DNA from: an uncultured Dechloromonas sp. | GTDB lineage: Bacteria > Pseudomonadota > Gammaproteobacteria > Burkholderiales > Rhodocyclaceae | Direction of reading: 5' to 3' | Length of the DNA stretch: 64,000 nucleotides | Assembly: GCF_945957265.1 (NCBI RefSeq) | Contig: NZ_CAMFKO010000001.1 | Span: 1 to 64,000 of the forward strand | Part shown: positions 18,795-28,459 of the stretch, one piece after another | How the letters are laid out: each line of letters starts with the position of its first letter | Position numbering within the stretch: position 1 is the first letter of the stretch | Made by a program: the position numbers and the translations under genes | The notes under the pieces: generated by a model | The model's database searches: none | The model's input: the letters and a program-made list of their open reading frames with translations, nothing else | Told to the model about the DNA's origin: nothing

Positions 18795-19628
18795 ATGAAT
18801 CCCGACCAATACTGCCAGGAGAAGTGCGCCGCCAGCGGCTCCTCCTTCTATTACAGCTTCCTGTTCCTGCCCCCGGAGCGCCGCCAGGCCATCATGGCGC
18901 TCTATGCCTTCTGCCGCGAAGTCGATGACGTGGTCGACGAATGCAACGACGTGTCGATCGCGTCGACCAAGCTCACCTGGTGGCGCCAGGAGGTGCAGCG
19001 CATTGCCGAGGGCAACCCGCAGCACCCGGTCGGCCTGGCCCTGAAGAAAGTCGCCCCCGGCATCAGCCTGCCCACCGAGCAGCTGCTGGAAATCATCGAC
19101 GGCATGGAGATGGACCTCCAGCAGTCGCGCTACCTCGACTTCAAGGGCCTGTCGCTGTATTGCTACCGCGTCGCCAGCGTGGTCGGCCTGCTCGCCGCCG
19201 AGATCTTCGGCTACCGGGACCGCCAGACGCAAAAGTACGCCCACGACCTGGGCATGGCTTTCCAGCTCACCAACATCATCCGCGACATCGGCGAAGACGC
19301 CCGGCGCGGCCGCATCTACATCCCGATGGACGAGCTCAGGCAGTTCAACGTGCCGGCCGCCGACATCCTGAACGGCAAGTATTCGGACAACTTCACCGCC
19401 CTGATGCAGTTCCAGTACGAGCGCGCCGAGAAGTACTACGAGCAGGCCTTCGCCCAGTTGCCGGCCGTCGACCGCAAGAGCCAGCGCCCCGGCCTGATCA
19501 TGGCGGCGATCTACCGCACCGTGCTCGACGAGATCAAGCGCGAGAATTTCCAGGTGCTGCACCAGCGCATTTCGCTGCCGCCGACGCGCAAGCTGTGGCT
19601 GGCCGCCAAGACCTGGATCAAGGGCTGA
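18795..19628 (+). CDS. hpnD: Presqualene diphosphate synthase HpnD
   Basis: 277 residues. HpnD condenses two farnesyl diphosphates to presqualene diphosphate, the first step to squalene. Motifs are YAFCREVDDVVDE (~34) and TNIIRDIGEDARRGRIYIP (~155), with a trans-isoprenyl synthase layout throughout. The start at 18795 lies 4 bp after hpnC, and hpnE begins 4 bp after its stop. The unit is a tight operon for hopanoid precursors. Confidence 0.95.
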   Translation: MNPDQYCQEKCAASGSSFYYSFLFLPPERRQAIMALYAFCREVDDVVDECNDVSIASTKLTWWRQEVQRIAEGNPQHPVGLALKKVAPGISLPTEQLLEIIDGMEMDLQQSRYLDFKGLSLYCYRVASVVGLLAAEIFGYRDRQTQKYAHDLGMAFQLTNIIRDIGEDARRGRIYIPMDELRQFNVPAADILNGKYSDNFTALMQFQYERAEKYYEQAFAQLPAVDRKSQRPGLIMAAIYRTVLDEIKRENFQVLHQRISLPPTRKLWLAAKTWIKG

Positions 19629-19632
19629 GCCG

Positions 19633-20853
19633 TTGAAAATCGCCGTCATCGGCGGCGGCTGGGCGGGCATCGCGGCCGCCGTCGAACTGACCGCCGCCGG
19701 CGTCGACACCACCCTGTTCGAAGCCGGCCGCGTCCTCGGTGGCCGGGCGCGCAGCATCAAGCTCGACGGCCGCGAGCTCGACAACGGCCAGCACATCCTG
19801 CTCGGCGCCTATCGCGACACGCTGGACCTGATGCGCCAGGTCGGCGCCGACCCGGATGCCCTGTTTGACAGACGCCCCCTGCGGGTCGTCGACAACGCCG
19901 GCTTCCGCCTGAGCCTGCCCCGGCTGCGGGCACCACTCAACGTCGCCTGGGGCCTGCTCGCCGCCCGCGGGGTCGGGATTGGCGAAAAGCTGACTACCGC
20001 CGTGTGGATGGATGGCATCAAGCGCCGGGGTTTCCGTCTCGGCACCGACACGACGGTTGCCCAATGGCTGGACAGCGCCGGACAGACCGGCACGCTGCGC
20101 CGCCACCTGTGGGAACCGCTCTGCCTCGCCGCGCTGAACACGCCGGTCGAATATGCTTCGGCGCAGTTGTTCGCCAACGTGTTGCGCGACAGCCTGGGCA
20201 GTCCGCGCCGCGAGGATACCGACCTGCTGCTGCCGCGCGTCCCCCTCGGCCAACTCCTGCCCGAACCGGCCGCCGACTGGCTGCAGGCGCACGGCGCAGC
20301 ACTGCGGCTGGGCCAGCGGGTACGCAGCCTGACGGTCGACGACGCGCAAACGCTTGTCGATGGCGAAGCGTTTACGGCCGCCATTCTCGCCACCGCGCCG
20401 CAACACCGGGCCGCCCTGTGGCCGGAAGACGCCGCCCCCGTCGATGTCGAGCCCATCGCCACGGTTTACCTGCAATTCCCGGCCGGCTTCGCGCTGCCTT
20501 TTCCGCTGCTCAACTTGCCCGATGGCCGCGGGCAATGGGTTGTCGATCGCGGCCGGGGCCTGCTCGGCTGCGTGCTGAGCGGCCACGGCGCCTGGGAAAC
20601 GCTGAGCGACGACGCGCTGGCCGAAGCGCTGCAAGCCGAACTCGGGCAGCCGGCCGGCGCCGTCTGGCACAAGGTAGTCCGCGAAAAACGCGCCACCTTC
20701 GCCGCCCGCCCCGGGCTGCTCCGCCCGGCTTGGCGTACCCCTCATCCCCGCCTGCTGCTGGCCGGCGATCACACCTGGGCCGACTATCCGGCCACCTTGG
20801 AAGGTGCCGTCCGCAGCGGTCGGCGCGCGGCCCGCAGCCTGCTCGCCGGCTAG
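19633..20853 (+). CDS. hpnE: Hydroxysqualene dehydroxylase HpnE
   Basis: 406 residues. An FAD enzyme of the amine-oxidase/phytoene-desaturase type that reduces hydroxysqualene to squalene. The dinucleotide motif IGGGWAGIAAAVELTAAG is at 6-23, then EAGRVLGGRARS at ~35. The C-terminal FAD contact is LLLAGDHTWADYPATLEGAV. Last gene of the hpnCDE set. No squalene-hopene cyclase lies in this window. Confidence 0.94.
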   Translation: MKIAVIGGGWAGIAAAVELTAAGVDTTLFEAGRVLGGRARSIKLDGRELDNGQHILLGAYRDTLDLMRQVGADPDALFDRRPLRVVDNAGFRLSLPRLRAPLNVAWGLLAARGVGIGEKLTTAVWMDGIKRRGFRLGTDTTVAQWLDSAGQTGTLRRHLWEPLCLAALNTPVEYASAQLFANVLRDSLGSPRREDTDLLLPRVPLGQLLPEPAADWLQAHGAALRLGQRVRSLTVDDAQTLVDGEAFTAAILATAPQHRAALWPEDAAPVDVEPIATVYLQFPAGFALPFPLLNLPDGRGQWVVDRGRGLLGCVLSGHGAWETLSDDALAEALQAELGQPAGAVWHKVVREKRATFAARPGLLRPAWRTPHPRLLLAGDHTWADYPATLEGAVRSGRRAARSLLAG

Positions 20854-20860
20854 CCTCTCC

Positions 20861-20881
20861 GCCTCATGAAATTCATGAGGC
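20861..20881. promoter_or_regulatory. Perfect 10-bp-arm palindrome upstream of pqqA
   Basis: GCCTCATGAA and TTCATGAGGC flank a single A, giving a perfect 21-bp dyad. It is 7 bp after the hpnE stop and 130 bp before pqqA. There is no T run after it, so an operator is more likely than a terminator. The binding protein is unknown. Confidence 0.55.
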
Positions 20882-21010
20882 TCGATTCATGGATTTCCCG
20901 CTGCGCCGAAAACACGACGGCGCGATAGTGCTCCCCAGTCCGACATTTTCGATGTAGGACAAAACCGGTGGCAGATGCCCCGGCACATCAACCGACAAAG
21001 GAGACTTTCG

Positions 21011-21085
21011 ATGAAATGGGAAACCCCGACCGCCTGTGACTTCCGCTTCGGCTTCGAAATCACGATGTACATCGCCGCCCGCTAA
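21011..21085 (+). CDS. pqqA: PQQ precursor peptide PqqA
   Basis: A 24-residue peptide ending GFEITMYIAAR. Glu16 and Tyr20, the two residues cross-linked to make pyrroloquinoline quinone, are in the standard E-x3-Y spacing. AAAGGAG lies 10 bp before the ATG. PqqE with PqqD joins the two side chains, and later enzymes release and oxidise the product. pqqB begins 46 bp downstream. Confidence 0.95.
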   Translation: MKWETPTACDFRFGFEITMYIAAR

Positions 21086-21131
21086 GCGGCTTGCCGCCAG
21101 CCCTCGGGATGGCGGCTCTTGAGCAACCTCC

Positions 21132-22052
21132 ATGAAACTGATCATTCTCGGCGCCGCGGCCGGCGGCGGCTTCCCGCAGTGGAACTGCAACTGCCGCAAC
21201 TGCGCCGGCGTCCGTGACGGCAGCGTCCCGGCCAGGCCGCGCACCCAGTCGTCGATCTGCGTCGCCGCCGACGACAACGCCGACTGGGCGCTGCTCAACG
21301 CCTCGCCCGACATCCTGCAGCAGATCAAGGCCACGCCCGAACTGACGCCCAACCGCGCCCTGCGCGATACCGGCATCGGCGGCATCCTCCTTGTCGACGG
21401 TCAGATCGACCACGCCACCGGCCTCTTCATGCTGCGCGAGCAGAAGTCGCGCATGCCGCTGTGGTGCGCCGACCCGGTTTACGAAGACCTGACCACCGGC
21501 AACCCGGTGCTCAAGGTCCTCGCCCACTACTGCGGCGTCGACCGCCAGGCCGTGCCGCTCGACGGCACGCCCTTCGCCATGCCCAAGGTGCCGGGTATCG
21601 AATTCTCCGTACTGCCGCTGGCCAGCAAGGCGGCGCCCTATTCGCCGCACCGCGAGGCCTCGGTCGACGGCGACAACATCGGCGTCACCATCACCGACCA
21701 AGCGAGTGGCCGCAAACTATTCTACGCCCCGGGCCTCGGCGCCCGCACGCCGGAAGTCTTTGCCCGCATGGCCGAAGCCGATTGCGTGATGGTCGACGGC
21801 ACCTTCTGGACCGACGACGAGATGATCGCCGCCGGCCTGTCCACCAAGACCGCCCGCGACATCGGCCACCTGCCGCAATCCGGCGCCGGCGGCATGATGG
21901 ACTGGCTGGACGAACTGCCCCGCCACGTGCGCAAGATCCTCATCCACATCAACAACACCAATCCCATCCTCGACGAAGCCTCGCCGCAGCGCGCCGAACT
22001 GACCCGGCGCGGCATCGAGGTCGCCGAGGACGGCGCCCGCATCACCATCTGA
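21132..22052 (+). CDS. pqqB: PQQ biosynthesis protein PqqB
   Basis: 306 residues, a metallo-beta-lactamase-fold protein. It begins MKLIILGAAAGGGFPQWNC and has NCRNC at ~22-26, a zinc-holding cysteine feature of PqqB. HINNTNPILDE (~270) is also conserved. PqqB is thought to hydroxylate the cross-linked Glu-Tyr intermediate. It lies between pqqA and pqqC in the usual order. Confidence 0.95.
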   Translation: MKLIILGAAAGGGFPQWNCNCRNCAGVRDGSVPARPRTQSSICVAADDNADWALLNASPDILQQIKATPELTPNRALRDTGIGGILLVDGQIDHATGLFMLREQKSRMPLWCADPVYEDLTTGNPVLKVLAHYCGVDRQAVPLDGTPFAMPKVPGIEFSVLPLASKAAPYSPHREASVDGDNIGVTITDQASGRKLFYAPGLGARTPEVFARMAEADCVMVDGTFWTDDEMIAAGLSTKTARDIGHLPQSGAGGMMDWLDELPRHVRKILIHINNTNPILDEASPQRAELTRRGIEVAEDGARITI

Positions 22053-22072
22053 GCCACCTCTGAGAGACCGCC

Positions 22073-22876
22073 ATGATCCGAGCCGACATCCTTGCCGAAT
22101 CCCTTGACGCCGACGACGGCCGCCCGGCCTGGAGCCGCGAGGAATTCGAGGCGCAGCTGCGCGAGAACGGCAAGTCGTACCACATCCACCACCCGTTCAA
22201 CGTCATGCTCAACACCGGCCGCGCCACGCCGGAACAGATCCGCGGCTGGGTCGCCAACCGCTACTACTACCAGATCGCCATCCCGGTGAAGGACGCGGCG
22301 ATCATGGCTAACTGCCCGGACCGCGAAGTGCGCCGCGGCTGGGTGCAGCGCATCCTCGACCACGACGGTTTCGAATACGGCCTGCCCAACGGCGAGAAAT
22401 TCGTCGACGCCGGCGGCATCGAAGCCTGGATACGCCTCGGCGAGTCGGTCGGTCTGAGCCGCGAGGAAATCGTCGACCTGCGCCACGTGCTGCCCGGCGT
22501 GCGCTTCGCCGTCGACGCCTACATCAACTTCGCCCGCCGCGCCCCGTGGCAGGAGGCCGTCTGCTCGTCGCTGACCGAACTGTTCGCCCCGCTCATCCAC
22601 CGCCAGCGCCTGGCCACCTGGCCGGAACACTACCCGTGGATCGAGTCGGAAGGCCTGCAGTACTTCCGCAACCGCACCAGCCAGGCGCCGCGCGATGTCG
22701 AGCAGGGCCTGCAGGTCACCCTCGAGCATTTCCGCACCCGTCCGATGCAGGAACGCGCCGTGCAGATCCTCAAGTTCAAGCTCGACATCCTGTGGGCTAT
22801 GAACGATGTGATGGGCCAGCATTACGGCACCAACGGCGTGACCGGCACGCCGGAAGCCGAACGCAAGGCGGCGTGA
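22073..22876 (+). CDS. pqqC: Pyrroloquinoline-quinone synthase PqqC
   Basis: 267 residues. PqqC performs the last step, a cofactor-free eight-electron oxidation and ring closure. The heme-oxygenase-like helical fold is evident: [34 protein letters not shown], then [12 protein letters not shown]. Its stop overlaps the pqqD start (TGATG), which implies translational coupling. Confidence 0.96.
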   Translation: MIRADILAESLDADDGRPAWSREEFEAQLRENGKSYHIHHPFNVMLNTGRATPEQIRGWVANRYYYQIAIPVKDAAIMANCPDREVRRGWVQRILDHDGFEYGLPNGEKFVDAGGIEAWIRLGESVGLSREEIVDLRHVLPGVRFAVDAYINFARRAPWQEAVCSSLTELFAPLIHRQRLATWPEHYPWIESEGLQYFRNRTSQAPRDVEQGLQVTLEHFRTRPMQERAVQILKFKLDILWAMNDVMGQHYGTNGVTGTPEAERKAA

Positions 22877-23148
22877 TGGACGGCATCCCCCGCCTCGGCC
22901 ACGGCTTCCGCTTCCAGTGGGAGCCGGCGCAGAACTGCCATGTGCTGCTCTACCCGGAGGGGATGATCAAGCTCAACCAGAGCGCCGGGGAAATCCTGGC
23001 CCGCTGCAACGGCCAGCGCGACATCGCCGCCATCGTCGCCGACCTGGAAGCCGCTTTCGCCGCCAGCGGCCTGCGCGCCGATGTCGAAGCCTTCGTCGCC
23101 ATGGCCATCGACAAACGCTGGCTGCGCCTCGATACTGCTCCAGCATGA
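22876..23148 (+). CDS. pqqD: PQQ peptide chaperone PqqD
   Basis: 90 residues. PqqD is the small winged-helix carrier that binds PqqA and presents it to PqqE. Typical text is VLLYPEGMIKLNQSAGEIL then VADLEAAF. The start overlaps the pqqC stop and the end overlaps the pqqE start (ATGA). Confidence 0.95.
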   Translation: MDGIPRLGHGFRFQWEPAQNCHVLLYPEGMIKLNQSAGEILARCNGQRDIAAIVADLEAAFAASGLRADVEAFVAMAIDKRWLRLDTAPA

Positions 23149-24284
23149 ACACCACCATCGCTCCCAGCAGCCAGATCGGCCCGCCGATGTGGCTGCTCGC
23201 CGAAGTCACCTACCGCTGCCCGCTGCATTGCGTGTTCTGCTACAACCCGGTCGACTTCGCCCGGCACGAGCAGGAACTGAGCACCGACGACTGGCTGCGC
23301 GTGCTGCGCGAAGGGCGCGAACTGGGGGCCGTGCAGTGCGGCTTTTCCGGCGGCGAGCCGCTGCTCCGCGACGATCTGGAAATCCTCATCGACGAAGCCC
23401 GCAAACTGGGCTACTACACCAACCTGATCACCTCCGGCATCGGCCTCACCGAAGCCCGGCTCGACGCCTTCAAGGCGGCCGGCCTCGACCACATCCAGCT
23501 CTCCTTCCAGGATTCGTCCAAGGAGATCAACGATTTCCTGACCCATACCCGGACCTTCGACCTTAAGCAGAAGGTCGGCGACATGCTCAAGGCGCGCGGC
23601 TGGCCGATGGTCATGAACGTCGTCATCCACCGCCTGAACATCGAACACATCGGCCGCATCATCGAAATGGCCGACGAACTGGGCGCCGAATACCTGGAAC
23701 TGGCCAATGCCCAGTACTACTCGTGGGCGCTGCTCAACCGCGACCAGCTGATGCCGACGCGCGAGCAATTGAAACGCGCCGAGGAAGTCACCAACGAATG
23801 GAAGGCCAGACTGGCCGACCGCATGCGCATCCTCTTCGTCGTGCCCGACTACCACGAGGGCAAGCCGAAGAAATGCATGAACGGCTGGGGCAATATCTTC
23901 CTGACCGTGACGCCGGACGGCACCGCCCTGCCCTGCCACACCGCCCGCATGCTGCCCGGCCTCAGCTTCCCGAACGTGCGCGAGCACAGCCTGCGCCACG
24001 TCTGGTTCGAGTCGGAAGGCTTCAACCACTACCGCGGCACCGGCTGGATGAAGGAACCCTGCCAGAGCTGCGACAACAAGGAAAAGGACTACGGCGGCTG
24101 CCGCTGCCAGGCCTACCTGCTGGCCGGCGACCCGGATGCCGCCGACCCGGTCTGCCCGAAGAGCCCGCACCACGACCAGGTGACGAGCGCGCTGGAAAAC
24201 GCCGGGAATCCGGCCCGCCGGACGCAGCCGTTGATTTTCCGCGACCCCAAGGAAAGCCGCCGCCTGAGCGCCGACACGCCCTGA
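23145..24284 (+). CDS. pqqE: PqqA peptide cyclase PqqE (radical SAM)
   Basis: 379 residues. It uses S-adenosylmethionine and iron-sulfur clusters to link PqqA Glu16 to Tyr20. The radical SAM motif C-x3-C-x2-C is in YRCPLHCVFCYNP (~22-34). The C-terminal SPASM region holds LPCHTARMLPGL and CQSCDNKEKDYGGCRCQA, ligands for auxiliary clusters. Last gene of pqqABCDE; no pqqF protease and no quinoprotein dehydrogenase follow. Confidence 0.97.
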   Translation: MNTTIAPSSQIGPPMWLLAEVTYRCPLHCVFCYNPVDFARHEQELSTDDWLRVLREGRELGAVQCGFSGGEPLLRDDLEILIDEARKLGYYTNLITSGIGLTEARLDAFKAAGLDHIQLSFQDSSKEINDFLTHTRTFDLKQKVGDMLKARGWPMVMNVVIHRLNIEHIGRIIEMADELGAEYLELANAQYYSWALLNRDQLMPTREQLKRAEEVTNEWKARLADRMRILFVVPDYHEGKPKKCMNGWGNIFLTVTPDGTALPCHTARMLPGLSFPNVREHSLRHVWFESEGFNHYRGTGWMKEPCQSCDNKEKDYGGCRCQAYLLAGDPDAADPVCPKSPHHDQVTSALENAGNPARRTQPLIFRDPKESRRLSADTP

Positions 24285-24336
24285 CCGGAAGCCCTCGCCG
24301 CCAACTGAATTGCCCGCTCGGCGACGGATTTACCGC

Positions 24337-26967
24337 TCAGGCCTGCGCGCTCTCGCCGCTCCGCCACAGCCATTCGAGCAGGGTTTCATACAGTTTCTGC
24401 GGATCGACCGGCTTGGCGATGTGATCGTTCATGCCGCCCTTGAGGCAGTGCCGGCGGTCGTCATCGAAAGCATTCGCCGTCATGGCCAGAATCGGCGTCG
24501 TCCGGTTCAGCGAATCGGCGCGGATGGCGCCGGCGGCGTCGATGCCGTTCATCACCGGCATCTGCATGTCCATCAGGATAAGGGCGTAGGCGTTGAGCCT
24601 GGCCAGTTCCAGCGCCTGCTGGCCGTTTTCGGCGATATCCACCGACAGGCTCACGTCCTCCAGCAAAGCGCGCGCAACCTCCTGTGTGATGGGCTCGTCT
24701 TCCACCAGCAAAATGCGCAAACCGGCGTATTGGCTGCGCAGACGCTGTTCGACGGGGAGGCCGGGACGCGGCGCTTCGGTCGGCAGCACACCCGGCTCCC
24801 GCTTTTTCAGGGGAATGACGAACCAGAAGGTGCTCCCCTTGCCGGGTACGCTGTCCACGCCGATTTCGCCCCCCATCAGCTGGACCAGCGATTTGCAGAT
24901 CGCCAATCCGAGCCCGGTGCCGCCGTAGCGTCGGGTCATGCTGTTGTCGGCCTGCTCGAAGGACTGGAACAGGCGCCCTCTCGCTTCGTCCTCGATCCCG
25001 AAGCCGGTGTCGCTGACTGCGAAACGCACCTGCAGCGCCTCGCGGCTTTCGCCGACCGCACGGACCTTCAGGGTGACGCCCCCCTGCTCGGTGAACTTGA
25101 TCGCATTGCCGACCAGGTTGAGCAGTATCTGCCCCAGGCGCAGCGAATCGCCCTTGAGCGGGGTAACGGCGACATCCGCCGGCAAGTCGATCTGCAGGCT
25201 CAGGTCTTTCCCGGCCGCCTCGTGGCCGAGGGTTCCCACCACGCCATCGACGCTGTCGCGCAGCTGCAGCGGCGCCTCCTCGAGCACCATGCGCTCAGCC
25301 TCGATCTTGGAGAGGTCGAGAATGTCGTTGAGCACGCAGAGCAGGCGCTCGGCGGCGTGCTTGGCCTTGCCGAGCTGGTCGACGCCGCGGGGATCGAGCA
25401 TGCGCCGCCTGGCCAGCTCGATCATGCCCATGACACCGTTCATCGGCGTCCGCAGTTCGTGGCTCATGTTGGCGAGAAAGGCGCTCTTGGCGCGATTCGC
25501 GGCTTCGGCCGCATCCTTGGCGACGACCAGGTCCCGGGTCTGGGCTTCGACCAGATCCTGCAGGTGATGGCGATGCCGGAGCAGTTCGAATTCGTCCTGT
25601 TTGCGCTCCGTGATGTCGGTATGGGTGCCGCACATCCGCATCGGCTTCCCCTCCGGATCGCGCTGCATCACGCTGGCCTGATCGAGAACCCAGCGCACGC
25701 TGCCGTCCTTGTGAAGCATCCGGTATTCCAGCCGGTGGATGGCCGAACCGCCATCAAGCACGGCATTGATCGAATTCCACGCCCGTTCGCGGTCATCCGG
25801 ATGAATGAAGTCCGTCCACTGCTGCGTCGTGTGCTTGATCTCCTCGTGGGTATAGCCGAGCATCTCGGCCCACTGCTCGTTGCGATCCACGGTACCGGCA
25901 GCGATGTCCCAGTCCCAGAAACCCAGCGCCGATCCGGCCAGCACGAAACGCAGCTGTTTCTCGCTGCGCTCCAGCGCCAGGCTGGATATCTTCCGCTCCG
26001 AGATATCCTCGACCATTGCCACCACGTAATCGACGCTGCCATCCGTCTTGCGCACATGGCTGACGGCCAGGCGCGTATAGACCACGTGACCATCCCGATG
26101 CACGAAACGCTTGTCCATGGCATAGCTGTCGATCTCGCCGGCCAGCATGCGGTTGAACTGCACCAGATCGGGCGCCAGGTCGTCCGGATAGGTCAGTTCC
26201 GTCCAGGTCATGTGCGTCAGCTCGGCTCGCGAATAGCCGAGCGTGGCGCACAGCGCATCGTTGACTTCAAGCCAGCCTTTTTCCAGGCTGGTGATGGCGA
26301 GCCCGACGATGGAATGGTCGAAATAGGCGTGGAAACGCTGCATGCTGGCGCGCTCCTCCGCGGTCACCGCCGCCTGGGCGCTTTGCAATGCCTGGCGGTC
26401 GATCTGCTGCTGGGCATGATGCTGGAAAAACAGGCACAAGAACAGGAAGGCCAGCGGGTAGAACAGCAGCAGCACCCACCAGGCCTGCTCGATGAAGGCA
26501 TAACCGGCGCGATTGGGAATCAAGGCGAAAGCCCCCAGCTGCGCCAGCTGCACCGCCACGCCCAGCGCCACGTAGTGCACCGCCTTGGGATGACCGTCGC
26601 GTCGCGAGAACCATCGCCGCGCCAGCACGCCCAGCAAGGCCGACTGAAGGATGACCAGGACACCCACCGGCGCGCCGATGCCGCCCAGCTGGTAGCGATA
26701 CACGGCGGCCATGCCCGCGGCGATGGCGGCCACCACGCCGCCGCCGACCAGGCCGGCCAGCGACAGCACGATCGAACGGCCGTCGAAGATCAGGCCCGGC
26801 GCGAAATTGACCGGGTTGACCATGCCGAGCAGGGTCACGCAGCCGAAGAGCCCGCCGAGCAGCAGCTGGCGCCCTGGCGAATTCCGCCGGGAACGCGAGA
26901 TGACGAGCTGCCCGACCGCGACCAGGGCGACCAGGAAGGCAATATTGTTGATCAGATTGATGAACAT
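24337..26967 (-). CDS. Hybrid sensor histidine kinase with 5TMR-LYT sensor
   Basis: 876 residues. The N-terminus (1-~185) has about six membrane helices. The NPVNFAPGLIFDGRSIVLSL segment is typical of LytS/YhcK-type 5TM receptors. Two or three PAS domains follow (~210-480; VNDALCATLGYSRAELTHM is one). The HisKA phosphoacceptor is in FLANMSHELRTPMNGVMG (~513), and the ATPase core has GGTGLGLAICKSLVQLMGG. A receiver domain ends the protein, with the phospho-acceptor Asp in ALILMDMQMPVMNG (~815). The gene converges with pqqE. No HPt or output partner is adjacent, and the signal is unknown. Confidence 0.93.
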   Translation of the reverse strand: MFINLINNIAFLVALVAVGQLVISRSRRNSPGRQLLLGGLFGCVTLLGMVNPVNFAPGLIFDGRSIVLSLAGLVGGGVVAAIAAGMAAVYRYQLGGIGAPVGVLVILQSALLGVLARRWFSRRDGHPKAVHYVALGVAVQLAQLGAFALIPNRAGYAFIEQAWWVLLLFYPLAFLFLCLFFQHHAQQQIDRQALQSAQAAVTAEERASMQRFHAYFDHSIVGLAITSLEKGWLEVNDALCATLGYSRAELTHMTWTELTYPDDLAPDLVQFNRMLAGEIDSYAMDKRFVHRDGHVVYTRLAVSHVRKTDGSVDYVVAMVEDISERKISSLALERSEKQLRFVLAGSALGFWDWDIAAGTVDRNEQWAEMLGYTHEEIKHTTQQWTDFIHPDDRERAWNSINAVLDGGSAIHRLEYRMLHKDGSVRWVLDQASVMQRDPEGKPMRMCGTHTDITERKQDEFELLRHRHHLQDLVEAQTRDLVVAKDAAEAANRAKSAFLANMSHELRTPMNGVMGMIELARRRMLDPRGVDQLGKAKHAAERLLCVLNDILDLSKIEAERMVLEEAPLQLRDSVDGVVGTLGHEAAGKDLSLQIDLPADVAVTPLKGDSLRLGQILLNLVGNAIKFTEQGGVTLKVRAVGESREALQVRFAVSDTGFGIEDEARGRLFQSFEQADNSMTRRYGGTGLGLAICKSLVQLMGGEIGVDSVPGKGSTFWFVIPLKKREPGVLPTEAPRPGLPVEQRLRSQYAGLRILLVEDEPITQEVARALLEDVSLSVDIAENGQQALELARLNAYALILMDMQMPVMNGIDAAGAIRADSLNRTTPILAMTANAFDDDRRHCLKGGMNDHIAKPVDPQKLYETLLEWLWRSGESAQA

Positions 26968-27241
26968 GCTTCAGAACAAACCGGGATAGTCTCAGCCGTC
27001 ATGCTACGCCAAGCGCATGACATTTTGCCGCCGAACACGCCGGAAAGCGCGCAAGAAAGGCTGAAAAATGCGCCCCGAGGCACCCGAAAGCCTTCCGCCA
27101 TGGGCAAAACCGGCCGCAAACCGAAAAAACGGCGACCGGCGGCGCAAAGAGGCCGACTGCGGGTTTTCCCGCTTAGTGACAACCCCAATTCCCTTGTCGC
27201 CCTCCGCTGACTAGGCTTCCCTGCCACTCTGGAGGGGACCC
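26968..27241. other. Divergent intergenic region, 274 bp
   Basis: Lies between the hybrid kinase (minus) and the substrate-binding protein (plus). GGAGGGG at 27231-27237 serves the downstream gene. I see no further repeat or RNA structure that stands out. Confidence 0.5.
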
Positions 27242-28459
27242 ATGAATCGACTGACCGCCGCAATCACCGGCATCGCGCTGTGCATCGCCACACCCGCGGC
27301 GCTGGCCGACGAACCGATCCGCATCGCCGTGACCGGGCCTTACTCCGGCCCCTCGTCGCCCATGGGCCAATCGATGCTGGCCGGGGTCCGGCTGGCGATC
27401 GGCGAGATGAACCTGGGCGGCGGACTGCTCGGACGGCAACTGGTGCTGGTCGAAAAGGACGACAAGGGAGACCCGGCGACCGGCAGGCAGGTGGTTGAGG
27501 AAGCGATCCGCCAGGACAAGGTGGTGGCCGGCTTGGGATTCGTCAATACCGGCGTCGCGCTGGCCTCGCTGAAGGCCTACCAGGAGGCCCGGGTACCGGT
27601 GATCGTCAACGTCTCGACCGGCAGCACCGTGGCCCGGCAGTTTCTCCCGCCCGCCGTGCCTGACAGCTACGCTTTCCGCAACTCGGCCAGCGACGACATC
27701 CAGGCGGCGATGATCGTCCGCGAAGCGGTCAAGCGCGGCCGCTATGCCAAACTGGCCATTTTCCACGACAGCACGCCCTACGGCGAGCAGGGACGCGACC
27801 AGCTGGGCAAGGAACTGGCCGCGCTCGACATCGTGCCGGTGGCCATCGAAAGCTTCGCGCCGGGCGTCAAGGATCTTTCCGCCGCCCTGCAGCGCGCCCG
27901 TGCGGCCGGCGCCGAGGCCATCCTGACCTATGCCATCGGGCCGGAATTGGCGGTCATCGCCAACGGCCGCGCCCGCCTCGGCTGGAAAGCGCCGATGATC
28001 GGCAGCTGGCCGCTGTCGCTGCCCAACTTCATCGAAGCCGCCGGCAAGAACGCCGACGGCGCCCGCATGCCGCAGACCTTCATCGAGGCCTCCAACAACT
28101 ACCGGCGCACCGCCTTCATCAGCGCCTACCACCAGGCCAACGGCAGCAAGCGGATTCCGTCCGCCGTATCGGCCGCCCAGGGCTACGACTCGGCCTTGCT
28201 GCTGATGGCGGCCATCGCCCAGGCCGGCAGCACCGAGGGACCGAAAATCCGCGGCGCGCTGGAAAACCTGCAGAAGCCGGTCTACGGCGTGATCACCACC
28301 TACTCGCCGCCGTTCACCAAGGACGACCACGAGGCGCTGAGCGACAACATGGTCTTGATGGGCGAGGTGAAGCAGGGCCGGGTCGGCTTTGCCAACGCCG
28401 AGGACGAAAGGCGCAGCCTGCTGGTGCACCGCAAGCCGAAGGCTCAGCCGGTCAACTGA
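27242..28459 (+). CDS. Branched-chain amino acid-type ABC substrate-binding protein
   Basis: 405 residues with a signal peptide (MNRLTAAITGIALCIATPAA, cleavage near ALADE). The mature part is a type I periplasmic binding protein like LivK: IRIAVTGPYSGPSSPMGQSM, a KDDKGDPATGRQVVE loop, and AVSAAQGYDSALLLMAA. Ligands of the family include branched-chain amino acids, amides and aromatic acids; which applies here cannot be read. No permease or ATPase genes accompany it. It converges with the ybbA-type ATPase, overlapping by 16 bp. Confidence 0.88.
   Translation: MNRLTAAITGIALCIATPAALADEPIRIAVTGPYSGPSSPMGQSMLAGVRLAIGEMNLGGGLLGRQLVLVEKDDKGDPATGRQVVEEAIRQDKVVAGLGFVNTGVALASLKAYQEARVPVIVNVSTGSTVARQFLPPAVPDSYAFRNSASDDIQAAMIVREAVKRGRYAKLAIFHDSTPYGEQGRDQLGKELAALDIVPVAIESFAPGVKDLSAALQRARAAGAEAILTYAIGPELAVIANGRARLGWKAPMIGSWPLSLPNFIEAAGKNADGARMPQTFIEASNNYRRTAFISAYHQANGSKRIPSAVSAAQGYDSALLLMAAIAQAGSTEGPKIRGALENLQKPVYGVITTYSPPFTKDDHEALSDNMVLMGEVKQGRVGFANAEDERRSLLVHRKPKAQPVN

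Noticed and set aside
16190-18796. 868-codon minus-strand frame opposite hipBA and hpnC
   Set aside because: It spans a tRNA and three well-supported genes on the other strand, and has no protein-like motifs.
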